From Spirochaetia bacterium (lineage in GTDB: Bacteria; Spirochaetota; Spirochaetia; CADAEX01), in contig JAGCGL010000071.1 of assembly GCA_017649605.1 (NCBI GenBank), forward strand, positions 1 to 35,625: a DNA stretch of 35,625 nucleotides, given 5' to 3'. The notes beneath the pieces are model-generated. The model did no database searches. It had not been told where the DNA came from and worked only from the letters and a program-made list of their open reading frames with translations. Shown here in pieces: positions 16,771-22,650 of this stretch (position 1 is its first letter; each line of letters begins with the position of its first letter). Both the position numbers and the translations under genes were made by a program.

Positions 16771-17022
16771 ATGAGAAAGCCTAAGACCGGGATTGAGCAG
16801 CTCCGGGGATCTCCTAAGCTGTCAGCCCTGGATAAATATGTTATCTTTAGCCTGGGCAATATAGTGATATTTACGCTGATAGCAATCATATACCAATGGA
16901 TATCCGGCCAGGAGTTATCGAGCACGCTTACAACGTGCTTTTTTTCATGCTTCGGAGGCGAATTGTTATTGCTTGCTATGATCAAGCGACTCAAGCTCAG
17001 AAGAGGAGGCGGCAATGATTAA
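16771..17022 (+). CDS. Holin-like two-span membrane protein
   Basis: An 83-residue protein with two hydrophobic segments (about residues 23-43 and 53-72) and charged ends, including a basic tail LKLRRGGGND. AGGAGGT lies immediately upstream of ATG 16771; an in-frame GTG at 16765 lies inside that site. It sits just before the LLH-type holin gene. It may be a second holin or an antiholin. A terminator-like hairpin lies inside the gene at 16921-16945. Confidence 0.55.
   Translation: MRKPKTGIEQLRGSPKLSALDKYVIFSLGNIVIFTLIAIIYQWISGQELSSTLTTCFFSCFGGELLLLAMIKRLKLRRGGGND
16921..16945 (+). terminator. Terminator-like hairpin inside the holin-like gene
   Basis: AGCACG and CGTGCT pair around a 7-nt loop and are followed by seven T. 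This is the form of a rho-independent terminator, but it lies within coding sequence and upstream of the LLH holin and endolysin genes. It may lower transcription of these lysis genes unless translation or an antiterminator keeps the hairpin open. The six-bp stem is short, so chance is possible. Confidence 0.5.
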
Positions 17023-17344
17023 TGATATTTTGATGATAATATTAAAGGTCCTGGTTATCATGTTCGTTCTAATCATGACCAGGTATGTGCTGCCATATAT
17101 CAGATTGCTGCTCCTTGACTCGCTTGATTCTAAGCTCTGGGATGTGATCCTGACTGCAGTTAAGTCGGTGCAGCAGGATCCTAAGTATAGTATAGGAGAC
17201 GCCAAGAGGCTTGAGGTCATCCGGAGGGTGACTGACTGGGCCAATGAGCATGGGATTCCATTCACTGAGGAGCAGCTCTCTGAGCTGATAGAGGCAGCCG
17301 TGTGGACCATGAAGCATGAGGACGATATCACAGGAGGTGGCTGA
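17015..17344 (+). CDS. Phage holin, LLH family
   Basis: A 109-residue protein with one strong N-terminal membrane segment (about residues 5-27, LMIILKVLVIMFVLIMTRYVLP). A cytosolic helical domain with AVKSVQQDPKYSIGDAKRLEVIRRVTDW and FTEEQLSELIEAAVWTMK follows. This combination is characteristic of LLH-family holins (Phage_holin_6_1 type). Holins form membrane lesions that time lysis. The gene overlaps the previous one by 8 nt and the endolysin start by 1 nt. Confidence 0.85.
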   Translation: MINDILMIILKVLVIMFVLIMTRYVLPYIRLLLLDSLDSKLWDVILTAVKSVQQDPKYSIGDAKRLEVIRRVTDWANEHGIPFTEEQLSELIEAAVWTMKHEDDITGGG

Positions 17345-18102
17345 TGGCAACAGAAGCGCAGAGGAGGCAGTTCATCAAGGACATGGGCCAGTGTGCTCGC
17401 TCATCATTTGCCAGGATCGGCAAGGTCCTGCCCAGTGTAGCTGTGGCCATGGCATGCGTTGAATGTGCCTACGGCACAGCCGGATCCTGCAAGTATCACT
17501 CATATTTTGGCTTTAAAGTTGGTACCGGCAAGACAGCAACAACCTACTGGGGCGGTAAGTATTTTACTGCAAAGACCGGAGAACAGTATACTGACGGCTA
17601 TCACACAATAACCGCAGCATTCAGAACTTATGACAGCATGCAACAAAGCTGTGATAATTTCTACGAGCTCTTAAATACTGCTCTATATAAGGGCGTGCAG
17701 CATGGATCCGATTACCGGACTCAGATGCAGCAAATAAAAGCGGCTGGATATATGACAAGCTCCACCGAAGTCAATACGGTTATCCAGATTATCGAGAAAT
17801 ACGGCCTCACAGATCTGGATGGAGGCCAGGAGAAAAAGCCCCAATATTCTCTCCCAAACGGGCCGGATATTGAGATAAGGTTCAAGACCAAAAGCCTGAG
17901 GCAAGGCTGCAAGGGCAGAGAAGTCAAGACTATGCAGCTGCTCCTGGAAAGCCTGGGATATAAGATCATTCCGGACGGATTCTATGGTAACGGCACCAGG
18001 GATATTGTCAAAAAGTTCCAGGATGACAGGGGACTCGTTGCTGATGGCGTGGCCGGGGTTAATACTTTGACCAAGCTCCTGCATGATGTTATGGTGGAAT
18101 AG
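17344..18102 (+). CDS. Endolysin: glucosaminidase domain plus peptidoglycan-binding domain
   Basis: A 252-residue lysin. Residues about 5-165 resemble the FlgJ/LytG-type glucosaminidase domain: VAMACVECAYGTAGSCKYHSYFGFKVG carries the likely catalytic E40 and the usual N/Y-x-FG-K motif, followed by AFRTYDSMQQSCDNFYELL. Residues about 183-248 form a PG_binding_1-type domain (VKTMQLLLESLGY.I.PDGFYGNGTRDIVKKFQDDRGLVADGVAG). No signal peptide is seen, so release should depend on the holin encoded just upstream. Length and domain order are typical for Clostridia phage endolysins. Confidence 0.9.
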   Translation: MATEAQRRQFIKDMGQCARSSFARIGKVLPSVAVAMACVECAYGTAGSCKYHSYFGFKVGTGKTATTYWGGKYFTAKTGEQYTDGYHTITAAFRTYDSMQQSCDNFYELLNTALYKGVQHGSDYRTQMQQIKAAGYMTSSTEVNTVIQIIEKYGLTDLDGGQEKKPQYSLPNGPDIEIRFKTKSLRQGCKGREVKTMQLLLESLGYKIIPDGFYGNGTRDIVKKFQDDRGLVADGVAGVNTLTKLLHDVMVE

Positions 18103-18141
18103 ATTGGAGTATGTTATCATAGCATCAAGGAGGTGATAATC

Positions 18142-18402
18142 ATGGACGAGCAGAACGTATCATATATAGCCTATGAGAGCGCTATGGCAAGGCAGGAAAG
18201 GACCATCAAGAGGATCTGGATTCTCTGCATCCTGTTAATCCTGTGCCTCGTTGGTAGCAATGTGGCCTGGATAATTTATGAAAATTCATTTGAAGATGTT
18301 GTAACCATTGAGCAGGATGCTGAATGGGATCAGGGCAAAGTCATTTTTAACGGCACCGGGGAGGTGAGTATAAATGGCGAAAGCACATCAGAAAATAACT
18401 AA
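18142..18402 (+). CDS. Small membrane protein after the endolysin
   Basis: An 86-residue protein with one hydrophobic span (about residues 25-46, RIWILCILLILCLVGSNVAWIIY) and a C-terminal acidic tail with beta-like VIFNGTGEVSINGE. AAGGAGGTGAT precedes ATG 18142; an in-frame GTG at 18133 lies inside it. Similar small single-span proteins often follow lysis genes in Clostridia phages. Function unknown; it may modulate lysis. It overlaps the next mini-gene by 29 nt. Confidence 0.65.
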   Translation: MDEQNVSYIAYESAMARQERTIKRIWILCILLILCLVGSNVAWIIYENSFEDVVTIEQDAEWDQGKVIFNGTGEVSINGESTSENN

Positions 18403-18502
18403 AACGAGAACACGCAAGACCGGAGGCAACTCCGGTTATATCAAATGCAACATGTGCGGCGGTACGGGAAGGGTGAAGAATTGGCGAAAAAGAAAGTCAT
18501 AA
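18374..18502 (+). CDS. 42-residue basic CxxC mini-protein
   Basis: A short gene with AGGTGAG upstream of ATG 18374. It encodes a Lys/Arg/Thr-rich N-terminus (MAKAHQKITKTRTRKTGG) and a knuckle-like YIKCNMCGGTGRVKNW, similar to one CxxCxGxG half of a DnaJ zinc motif. One such half has only two Cys, so metal binding may need a dimer or partner. It overlaps the genes on both sides (18142 and 18481), and the tight packing supports a real coding frame. Confidence 0.65.
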   Translation: MAKAHQKITKTRTRKTGGNSGYIKCNMCGGTGRVKNWRKRKS

Positions 18503-18708
18503 GCTACACCAACGACGAGATTGCTGCAGTGATCGATTCTTATATTCATAATCAGCGCAACAGATTGATCTTGAAGCGCAGATATATTGATGGTATATGC
18601 CTGGAGCCATTATCGGAGGAATTTGATCTATCCGTCAGCCAGGTCAAGAATATCATCTATCACAACGAAAACACCATATTCTCCCACTTAGATAGCGAGG
18701 CCCCGTGA
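18481..18708 (+). CDS. Sigma-70 region 4-like HTH protein
   Basis: About 75 residues from TTG 18481, preceded by GGGTGAAGA. A longer in-frame start at 18445 would add 12 residues that overlap the mini-gene. The segment NRLILKRRYIDGICLEPLSEEFDLSVSQVKNIIYHNENTIFSHL resembles the sigma-70 region 4 helix-turn-helix, in which the second helix reads the -35 element. Small proteins of this type act in phage late transcription or as anti-activators. It is the last gene before a strong terminator. Confidence 0.65.
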   Translation: MAKKKVISYTNDEIAAVIDSYIHNQRNRLILKRRYIDGICLEPLSEEFDLSVSQVKNIIYHNENTIFSHLDSEAP

Positions 18709-18736
18709 GTTAATAGCTCACAGGGCCTCATTTTTT
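18697..18736 (+). terminator. Strong rho-independent terminator after the lysis module
   Basis: GAGGCCC-c-GTGAG pairs with CTCAC-a-GGGCCTC around a 7-nt loop and is followed by ATTTTTTG. The 12-bp stem closes the late transcription unit and overlaps the 3' end of the sigma-like gene. Confidence 0.9.
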
Positions 18737-18876
18737 GTTGTAGAAAAGGCATAAATTGAACGAAGAAGTTTACATGGGGTAACTAAATTATAGCATAAAT
18801 ATAGCCGTAAACAGGCCATTAATTGACTTTTTATCGTATATCAAAAGGATATTATTAATTCATGGAGGAGTAGGAA
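18737..18876 (+). promoter_or_regulatory. A+T-rich intergenic region, weak promoter candidate
   Basis: The 140 nt between the terminator and the protease-like gene contain TTGACT at 18823-18828. Possible -10 sequences lie at GATATT or TATTAT, but spacing is 19 or more, so this is a weak match. A promoter is expected here because a strong terminator lies upstream and an operon starts downstream. No clear operator is visible. Confidence 0.3.
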
Positions 18877-19260
18877 ATGTGGAAAGAGTACAATCCCAAC
18901 CCAATGAAGAGAAGAGTCGAGGACTGCGCTGTGCGAGCTGTGGCCAAGGCTCTGGATATAGACTGGGAGGAGGCGTATGCTCTCCTGAGCGCTGCAGGCT
19001 ATGCCATGGGGGATATGCCTCACAGCAATGCTGTATGGGGAGCAGTTCTGAGACAACACGGATATTACAGAGATGCGATTCCGAACAAGTGCCCTGATTG
19101 CTATACTGCAGCAGATTTTGCCAGGGATCATCCGAAGGGCACATTTATCCTGGGATTTGGGCAGCATGTGGCTACTGTGGTGGATGGTGATATATATGAT
19201 TCCTGGGATAGCTCCAATGAGATCCCTCAATATTTTTGGTTTGTAAAGGATAAAAAGTAA
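18877..19260 (+). CDS. Papain-like cysteine-protease-fold protein (C39-like)
   Basis: A 127-residue protein. EDCAVRAVAKALDIDWEEAY places a likely nucleophile C17 at the start of a long helix. GFGQHVATVVDGDIYDSWDSS gives a likely catalytic H97 with D108 or D111. This Cys-helix, His-strand and Asp order is that of papain-like and C39-like peptidases. Domain size fits a minimal C39 fold without a transporter. No signal peptide is seen, so action is probably cytoplasmic or on virion precursors. The stop codon overlaps the next gene's ATG (TAATG). Activity and target are inferred. Confidence 0.7.
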   Translation: MWKEYNPNPMKRRVEDCAVRAVAKALDIDWEEAYALLSAAGYAMGDMPHSNAVWGAVLRQHGYYRDAIPNKCPDCYTAADFARDHPKGTFILGFGQHVATVVDGDIYDSWDSSNEIPQYFWFVKDKK

Positions 19261-19763
19261 TGGCTTATAATAACGGCTATCCAATGTATTCTCCCCAATA
19301 TAGCGGCATGCCCCTGCCCTCTCAGGGCATGGGGCAGCAATATGCCCAGCAAGGATATCAACAGGGATTCCAGGGGCAGCAGCTGCAGCAGAGCATCCAG
19401 CAGCCTCAGCAGATTCAGAATGGCGGATTTATGCTAGTACCCTCTGAGGATATAGCAAGATCATATCCTGTGGCTCCCGGGAACTGCGTCACGTTCAAGA
19501 TTGAGGGCCAGCCTATAGTGATGGAGAAATCCATGGGATTCTCACAGCTGGAGGCTCCCCGTGTGGAGAGATATAGACTTGTCAGAGAGGATGAAGCGGC
19601 AGCAGGTGAAAAAAGCCCTGCAGAGGCTCCTGAGGCCTCTCAGCAATGTGCTGCAGATATCGAGGATATCCGAAACGAGATATCTAATATCTGGAAAAAC
19701 ATAGACAAGCTCAAGGAGCAGATTAGGCGGCCCATTAAGCGCAAGGATGAGGAGGCATCATGA
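19260..19763 (+). CDS. Gln/Pro/Gly-rich accessory protein
   Basis: A 167-residue protein of unknown function. The first 55 residues are low-complexity Gln/Gly/Tyr/Pro (SQGMGQQYAQQGYQQGF). A compact region (LVPSEDIARSYPVAPGNCVTFKIEGQPIVMEKS) resembles segments seen in small accessory proteins of Clostridia phages. The C-terminus is a short predicted coiled coil with a basic end (IDKLKEQIRRPIKRKDEE). Translation is coupled on both sides by overlaps. It may be a virion-associated or assembly factor. Confidence 0.6.
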   Translation: MAYNNGYPMYSPQYSGMPLPSQGMGQQYAQQGYQQGFQGQQLQQSIQQPQQIQNGGFMLVPSEDIARSYPVAPGNCVTFKIEGQPIVMEKSMGFSQLEAPRVERYRLVREDEAAAGEKSPAEAPEASQQCAADIEDIRNEISNIWKNIDKLKEQIRRPIKRKDEEAS

Positions 19764-19984
19764 GAGGAAGTCCGGGAGATGTTATGACGGTATTTAATCG
19801 ACTAAAGGAGGATCCCAGGCAGATATTATCCATGAGATTCAATATTCCTGATAACGTGGATCTAAATGATCCCGGGGCCATCCTGCAGCATCTGCTCAAC
19901 TCGGGCCAGGTATCACAGGCCCAGGTCAACAGAATGATGTCCATGCAGAATAATCCCATGATTCGGAGATTGTTCGGGATGTAG
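19760..19984 (+). CDS. Small helical accessory protein
   Basis: A 74-residue protein beginning at ATG 19760 inside the upstream stop (ATGA overlap). It is rich in Met and Asn with FNIPDNVDLNDPGAILQHLL and NSGQVSQAQVNRMM, a pattern of short helices. I recall similar small proteins next to the other genes of this cassette in Clostridia phages, but no function is known. A perfect 18-bp palindrome begins two nt after its stop codon. Confidence 0.55.
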   Translation: MRGSPGDVMTVFNRLKEDPRQILSMRFNIPDNVDLNDPGAILQHLLNSGQVSQAQVNRMMSMQNNPMIRRLFGM

Positions 19985-19985
19985 A

Positions 19986-20003
19986 ACAATGTCATGACAT
20001 TGT
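19986..20003. promoter_or_regulatory. 18-bp perfect palindrome
   Basis: ACAATGTCATGACATTGT reads the same on both strands. It lies directly after the 19760 gene and about 8 nt before a possible -35. No T-run follows, so it looks more like a protein-binding operator than a terminator. Confidence 0.6.
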
Positions 20004-20010
20004 AATACGG

Positions 20011-20039
20011 TTGAAACAAGTTGAAAACGGTAGTTAATA
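20011..20039 (+). promoter_or_regulatory. Candidate promoter upstream of the structured leader
   Basis: TTGAAA at 20011-20016 and TTAATA at 20034-20039 are 17 nt apart. The -10 match is only moderate; TACAAT slightly downstream is an alternative with longer spacing. The location, between an 18-bp palindrome and the leader at 20123-20194, supports an internal promoter for 20203-22030. Confidence 0.35.
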
Positions 20040-20076
20040 CAATAAATCTTTGTAAATCGTAATATAACCATCAAAA

Positions 20077-20093
20077 ATGCAGAAAATCTGCAT
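20077..20093. promoter_or_regulatory. Inverted repeat ATGCAGA-AAA-TCTGCAT
   Basis: A perfect 7-bp inverted repeat with a 3-nt centre. It is followed by TAATTTGGTTTTATT, which is only weakly U-rich, so it could be a weak terminator or an operator. It lies between the candidate promoter and the structured leader. Confidence 0.45.
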
Positions 20094-20122
20094 AATTTGG
20101 TTTTATTCGTAAATAATGCATA

Positions 20123-20194
20123 TTAAGGCGGCCACCTTGATAGACGGGCTATCCGGCGAGAGGGTAGCTCCTGACCTTAAATAATTAAAGGAGG
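20123..20194 (+). promoter_or_regulatory. Riboswitch-like 5' leader with alternative folds over the ribosome site
   Basis: Two folds compete for CCTTAA at 20175-20180. Fold A pairs it with TTAAGG at 20123-20128, closing a domain that contains the hairpin GCTATCC (20148-20154) with GGGTAGC (20162-20168). Fold B pairs it with TTAAAGG at 20185-20191 over a 4-nt loop, and CCT at 20170-20172 also pairs with AGG at 20192-20194. Fold B hides the whole AAAGGAGG site that serves ATG 20203. A further local hairpin, AAGG 20125-20128 with CCTT 20135-20138, would break fold A. I do not recognise a known riboswitch class. Confidence 0.55.
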
Positions 20195-20202
20195 ATAGAA
20201 CT

Positions 20203-21093
20203 ATGGCACTCACTGATACTGATAACATGGTAATGCCTGTGGCGCCGATGTACGGAGGCGGCGGCAGCGGATTCGGATCCGGATTCGGTGGAGATTGGGG
20301 CTGGATCATATTGCTCCTTCTCCTGGCAGGAGGTAACGGCTGGGGCGGCGGCTTCGGTGGCGGATTCGGCAACGCTCAGCTGGGATATGATTTTCCCTGG
20401 CTTATGAACGGCCAGCAGGGGATTGTTGCAAATACCAATTACGGATTCCAGAATGCGCTCTTAAATGACAATGTAACATCCATAAGAGATGGCGTATCAG
20501 CGCTCTCAACTCAGCTCTGCAGCTGTTGTGGGGATATCGCTGCGCAGCTCTCCGGAGGTTTTGCCGGAGTGAATGCTGCAGTAACAGGCGCACAGAATGC
20601 TATCGCTCAGCAGCTTTATAGCAATCAGATTGCAGATCTTAACAGAAGCTTTGATGCTCAGACCGCAGTTACTACCGGCATGAACAGTCTCTCTATGGGA
20701 TTGCAGAATTGCTGCTGCGAGAATAGAGCAGCCACAGCTGATCTCAAGTATACTGTAGCAACAGAGGCGTGCGCCGATCGTGCAGCCATCAGTGATGCGC
20801 TCCGTGACGTGATCTCTGCTAATACCGCATCAACTCAGCGCGTTCTCGACCAGCTCTGTGCTGACAAGATAGAGCAGAAGAACGATACTATAGCCCAGCT
20901 CAGGAGCGAACTCATATACGCTCGTGGCCAGGCATCCCAGGACGTACAGACTGTAGCCATCCAGGCAGGACAGCGTGCTCTTGCCAACGAGGTTGAGCAG
21001 TACGTGCTGCCTACTCCCAGGCCTGCCTATATCGTGCAGAATCCCAATTGCTGCCAGCAGAATCTCTGCGGCTGCGGTTGTGGTGTAGGCTGA
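20203..21093 (+). CDS. Gly-rich and Cys-rich membrane-associated accessory protein
   Basis: A 296-residue protein of unknown function. The N-terminus is glycine-rich (GSGFGSGFGGDWGW) and contains one hydrophobic segment (WIILLLLLAGG, about residues 29-40) between Gly/Phe repeats. The middle is helical and Ala/Asn-rich, with clusters CSCC and NCCCENRAATADLKYTVATEACADRAAISDAL. A predicted coiled coil follows at about 220-255, and the end is Cys-rich (NPNCCQQNLCGCGCG). The regular pattern of helices and paired Cys suggests a secreted, surface or virion-associated fibrous protein. Its ribosome site is controlled by the leader described at 20123. Confidence 0.65.
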   Translation: MALTDTDNMVMPVAPMYGGGGSGFGSGFGGDWGWIILLLLLAGGNGWGGGFGGGFGNAQLGYDFPWLMNGQQGIVANTNYGFQNALLNDNVTSIRDGVSALSTQLCSCCGDIAAQLSGGFAGVNAAVTGAQNAIAQQLYSNQIADLNRSFDAQTAVTTGMNSLSMGLQNCCCENRAATADLKYTVATEACADRAAISDALRDVISANTASTQRVLDQLCADKIEQKNDTIAQLRSELIYARGQASQDVQTVAIQAGQRALANEVEQYVLPTPRPAYIVQNPNCCQQNLCGCGCGVG

Positions 21094-21106
21094 TCGGAGG
21101 TGCGCT

Positions 21107-21586
21107 ATGGCTGAGTATGTATACGATCCTGTGCAGCGTGTGCAGGCTAATCAGAATGTATTATTGCAGGATTCAATCCCTTGTACCAAGGGATATGTAT
21201 TTCACAGAAACGGATCCGGCATCTTGACTCTCAGAGGCATAGTTAACAATTCTTGCGGCTGTTTTGCCAGATATCAGGTGACTTTTAACGGCAATATTGC
21301 AATCCCGTCAGACGGTACAGCTCCGGCTCCCATAGCCGTTGCTCTCAGCATTAATGGCGAGCCTATAAGGACATCCAGGGCCATTGTTACTCCTGCAGAT
21401 GTTGCTGCGGATCCGCCCACTACTGAGAACTTTTTCAATGTGACTTCGACGGCATTTATCACAATACCAAAAGGGTGCTGTCTGACCATTGCTGTGGAGA
21501 ACGTGAGCGAGGCACCTACAGCTGCAGATCCTGCTCCGGCTATCCTGGTGCAGGATGCTAATCTGACAATAGCTAGGACGGCCTAG
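21107..21586 (+). CDS. Predicted beta-sandwich (jelly-roll-like) accessory protein
   Basis: A 159-residue protein with GGAGGTG before ATG 21107. The sequence alternates short strands and turns (GSGILTLRGIVNN, YQVTFNGNIAIP, PIAVALSINGEPI, TAFITIPKGCCLTIAVENV, ILVQDANLTIART). This is typical of TNF/C1q-like or exosporium BclA-like C-terminal domains, which trimerise. Cys residues occur as C-G-C and CC. No enzyme motif is visible. It may form the outer part of a structure with the 20203 protein. Confidence 0.6.
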   Translation: MAEYVYDPVQRVQANQNVLLQDSIPCTKGYVFHRNGSGILTLRGIVNNSCGCFARYQVTFNGNIAIPSDGTAPAPIAVALSINGEPIRTSRAIVTPADVAADPPTTENFFNVTSTAFITIPKGCCLTIAVENVSEAPTAADPAPAILVQDANLTIARTA

Positions 21587-21601
21587 CGGAGAGGAGGCAG
21601 G

Positions 21602-22030
21602 ATGATGGATGCTCTATATGAACTTAAGGAAATGCTCTGCGAAGAGCTGGAAGAATATGGACGCAAGGACAAGCTCGATGTCGGCGGCCTGGAGATAGTT
21701 GATAAGCTGGCCCATACAATCAAGAACCTGGATAAGATCATCGAGAATTATGAGGAAGATGGCGAGTATTCCGGGGCTTATGACGATATGGGAGGATCCT
21801 ACGCCAGGCGAGGCAGCAGGATCTATTCCAGGGAAAACAGAGGCGGCAGCAGGCGTGATTACTCCAGGGCAGCAGGCCGCAGATCTGGAGTAAGGCGTGA
21901 CTCCATGGGCAGATACTCAGGGGATGCTAAGGCTATGATCCCGGAGCTGAGAGAGCTGATGGAGAGCACCGGTGATGAGCGCATGAGATCCGAGATGCAG
22001 CGCTTTATCACCAGGATCGAATCAATGTAA
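21602..22030 (+). CDS. Helical protein with Arg/Tyr/Gly-rich middle
   Basis: A 142-residue protein with GGAGGCAGG upstream. Residues 1-52 are a helical domain (LKEMLCEELEEYGRK, IVDKLAHTIKNLDKII). Residues about 60-108 are a low-complexity basic stretch full of Arg, Ser, Tyr and Gly (SYARRGSRIYSRENRGG). A C-terminal helix follows (MIPELRELMESTGDERM). I recall this three-part plan in a hypothetical family common in Clostridia genomes and phages. The basic centre could bind nucleic acid or acidic polymers. It is the last gene of the cassette, before a terminator. Confidence 0.6.
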   Translation: MMDALYELKEMLCEELEEYGRKDKLDVGGLEIVDKLAHTIKNLDKIIENYEEDGEYSGAYDDMGGSYARRGSRIYSRENRGGSRRDYSRAAGRRSGVRRDSMGRYSGDAKAMIPELRELMESTGDERMRSEMQRFITRIESM

Positions 22031-22051
22031 TGCATATTGTAATTACTTTTT

Positions 22052-22082
22052 TAGAGAGGCTGTGACAGGCCTCTCTATTTTT
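22052..22082 (+). terminator. Rho-independent terminator after the accessory operon
   Basis: TAGAGAGGC pairs with GCCTCTCTA around an 8-nt loop and is followed by TTTTTATG and a further T-rich tract. It separates the accessory operon from the early promoter at 22116. Confidence 0.88.
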
Positions 22083-22108
22083 ATGTATTTTTTTATTAAA
22101 ATTCCGAT

Positions 22109-22116
22109 ATGAGTAT
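22109..22116 (+). promoter_or_regulatory. Operator half-site overlapping the -35 region
   Basis: ATGAGTAT is identical to one arm of the palindrome at 22132-22147 and begins 23 bp before it, about two helix turns, so both sites would lie on nearly the same face of the DNA. Its last base is the first base of the -35 hexamer. Confidence 0.55.
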
Positions 22117-22144
22117 TGACAAATAATGCTAATGAGTATATACT
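22116..22144 (+). promoter_or_regulatory. Strong sigma-A-type early promoter
   Basis: TTGACA (22116-22121), exactly 17 nt, then TATACT (22139-22144). This is a near-consensus vegetative promoter reading rightward into the early and replication genes. The -10 lies inside a perfect palindrome, so transcription is probably repressible. Transcription should begin near 22151, giving a leader of about 50 nt with a small hairpin GCCGG/CCGGC before ATG 22204. Confidence 0.9.
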
Positions 22145-22147
22145 CAT
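22132..22147. promoter_or_regulatory. 16-bp palindromic operator over the -10 box
   Basis: ATGAGTATATACTCAT is a perfect palindrome covering the -10 hexamer. With the half-site at 22109 it looks like a cooperative repressor site. Candidate ligands encoded nearby are the ribbon-helix-helix protein at 23157 and the HTH protein at 23771. Confidence 0.75.
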
Positions 22148-22203
22148 AGATGTAAGGAACACAGAGCACCGAGGCCGGCGGTATCCGGCTAGAAAGGAAC
22201 AAT

Positions 22204-22395
22204 ATGACAGGTTTTGAGAATTATACAGATGAAGAACTGCTAAAAAAGTATGACGATATGGATTATTATGACGATGATCTAAACCGTGAACTTGCTGCAA
22301 GAGCTGGATTACTCGATGAATACAACGAGGCTGACGGCCAGAGCTTTGAAGATGTTTTATATGAAGCAGAAAAAGTGCTTAGAAAGGAGAACTGA
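22204..22395 (+). CDS. Small acidic early protein
   Basis: A 63-residue, strongly acidic protein (many Asp, Glu and Tyr; NYTDEELLKKYDDMDYYDDD), first in the transcript from the 22116 promoter. AAAGGAAC lies upstream. Highly acidic first-expressed phage proteins often bind host factors or mimic DNA, but nothing here identifies a target. Confidence 0.65.
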   Translation: MTGFENYTDEELLKKYDDMDYYDDDLNRELAARAGLLDEYNEADGQSFEDVLYEAEKVLRKEN

Positions 22396-22396
22396 T

Positions 22397-22639
22397 ATGT
22401 CAAAGTATGAAGTATGGAATCATGTTACAAACAAGGATCTCATGGATAGCACCATGATCCTGGCAACAGACGATATCGAAGAGGCAAGAGCTGCTGCACG
22501 TGAGCAGGCTGCCAAGGATGCTGCTGATCCTATGGGATCATCCAGGCAGTATTCTACCGAGATCCGCACAGACTTCTCAGGCTACATGGATGAGGATGAT
22601 GCAGAATCATATGCATCCTGGAACAGTATTGAATATTAA
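22397..22639 (+). CDS. Small early protein of unknown function
   Basis: An 80-residue protein from ATG 22397 with AAAGGAGA upstream; a longer in-frame start at 22286 would run inside the previous gene and is unlikely. The sequence (KYEVWNHVTNKDLMDSTMILATDDIEEARAAAREQA) has a strand-strand-helix character typical of compact alpha/beta domains. The C-terminus is acidic. No motif recognised. Confidence 0.65.
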   Translation: MSKYEVWNHVTNKDLMDSTMILATDDIEEARAAAREQAAKDAADPMGSSRQYSTEIRTDFSGYMDEDDAESYASWNSIEY

Positions 22640-22650
22640 GGAGGTAGTCT

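Noticed and set aside
18445-18480. Longer N-terminus for the sigma-like protein
   Set aside because: It overlaps the 42-residue mini-gene, lacks a ribosome site, and the added residues are unlike the rest; TTG 18481 fits better, though not proven.
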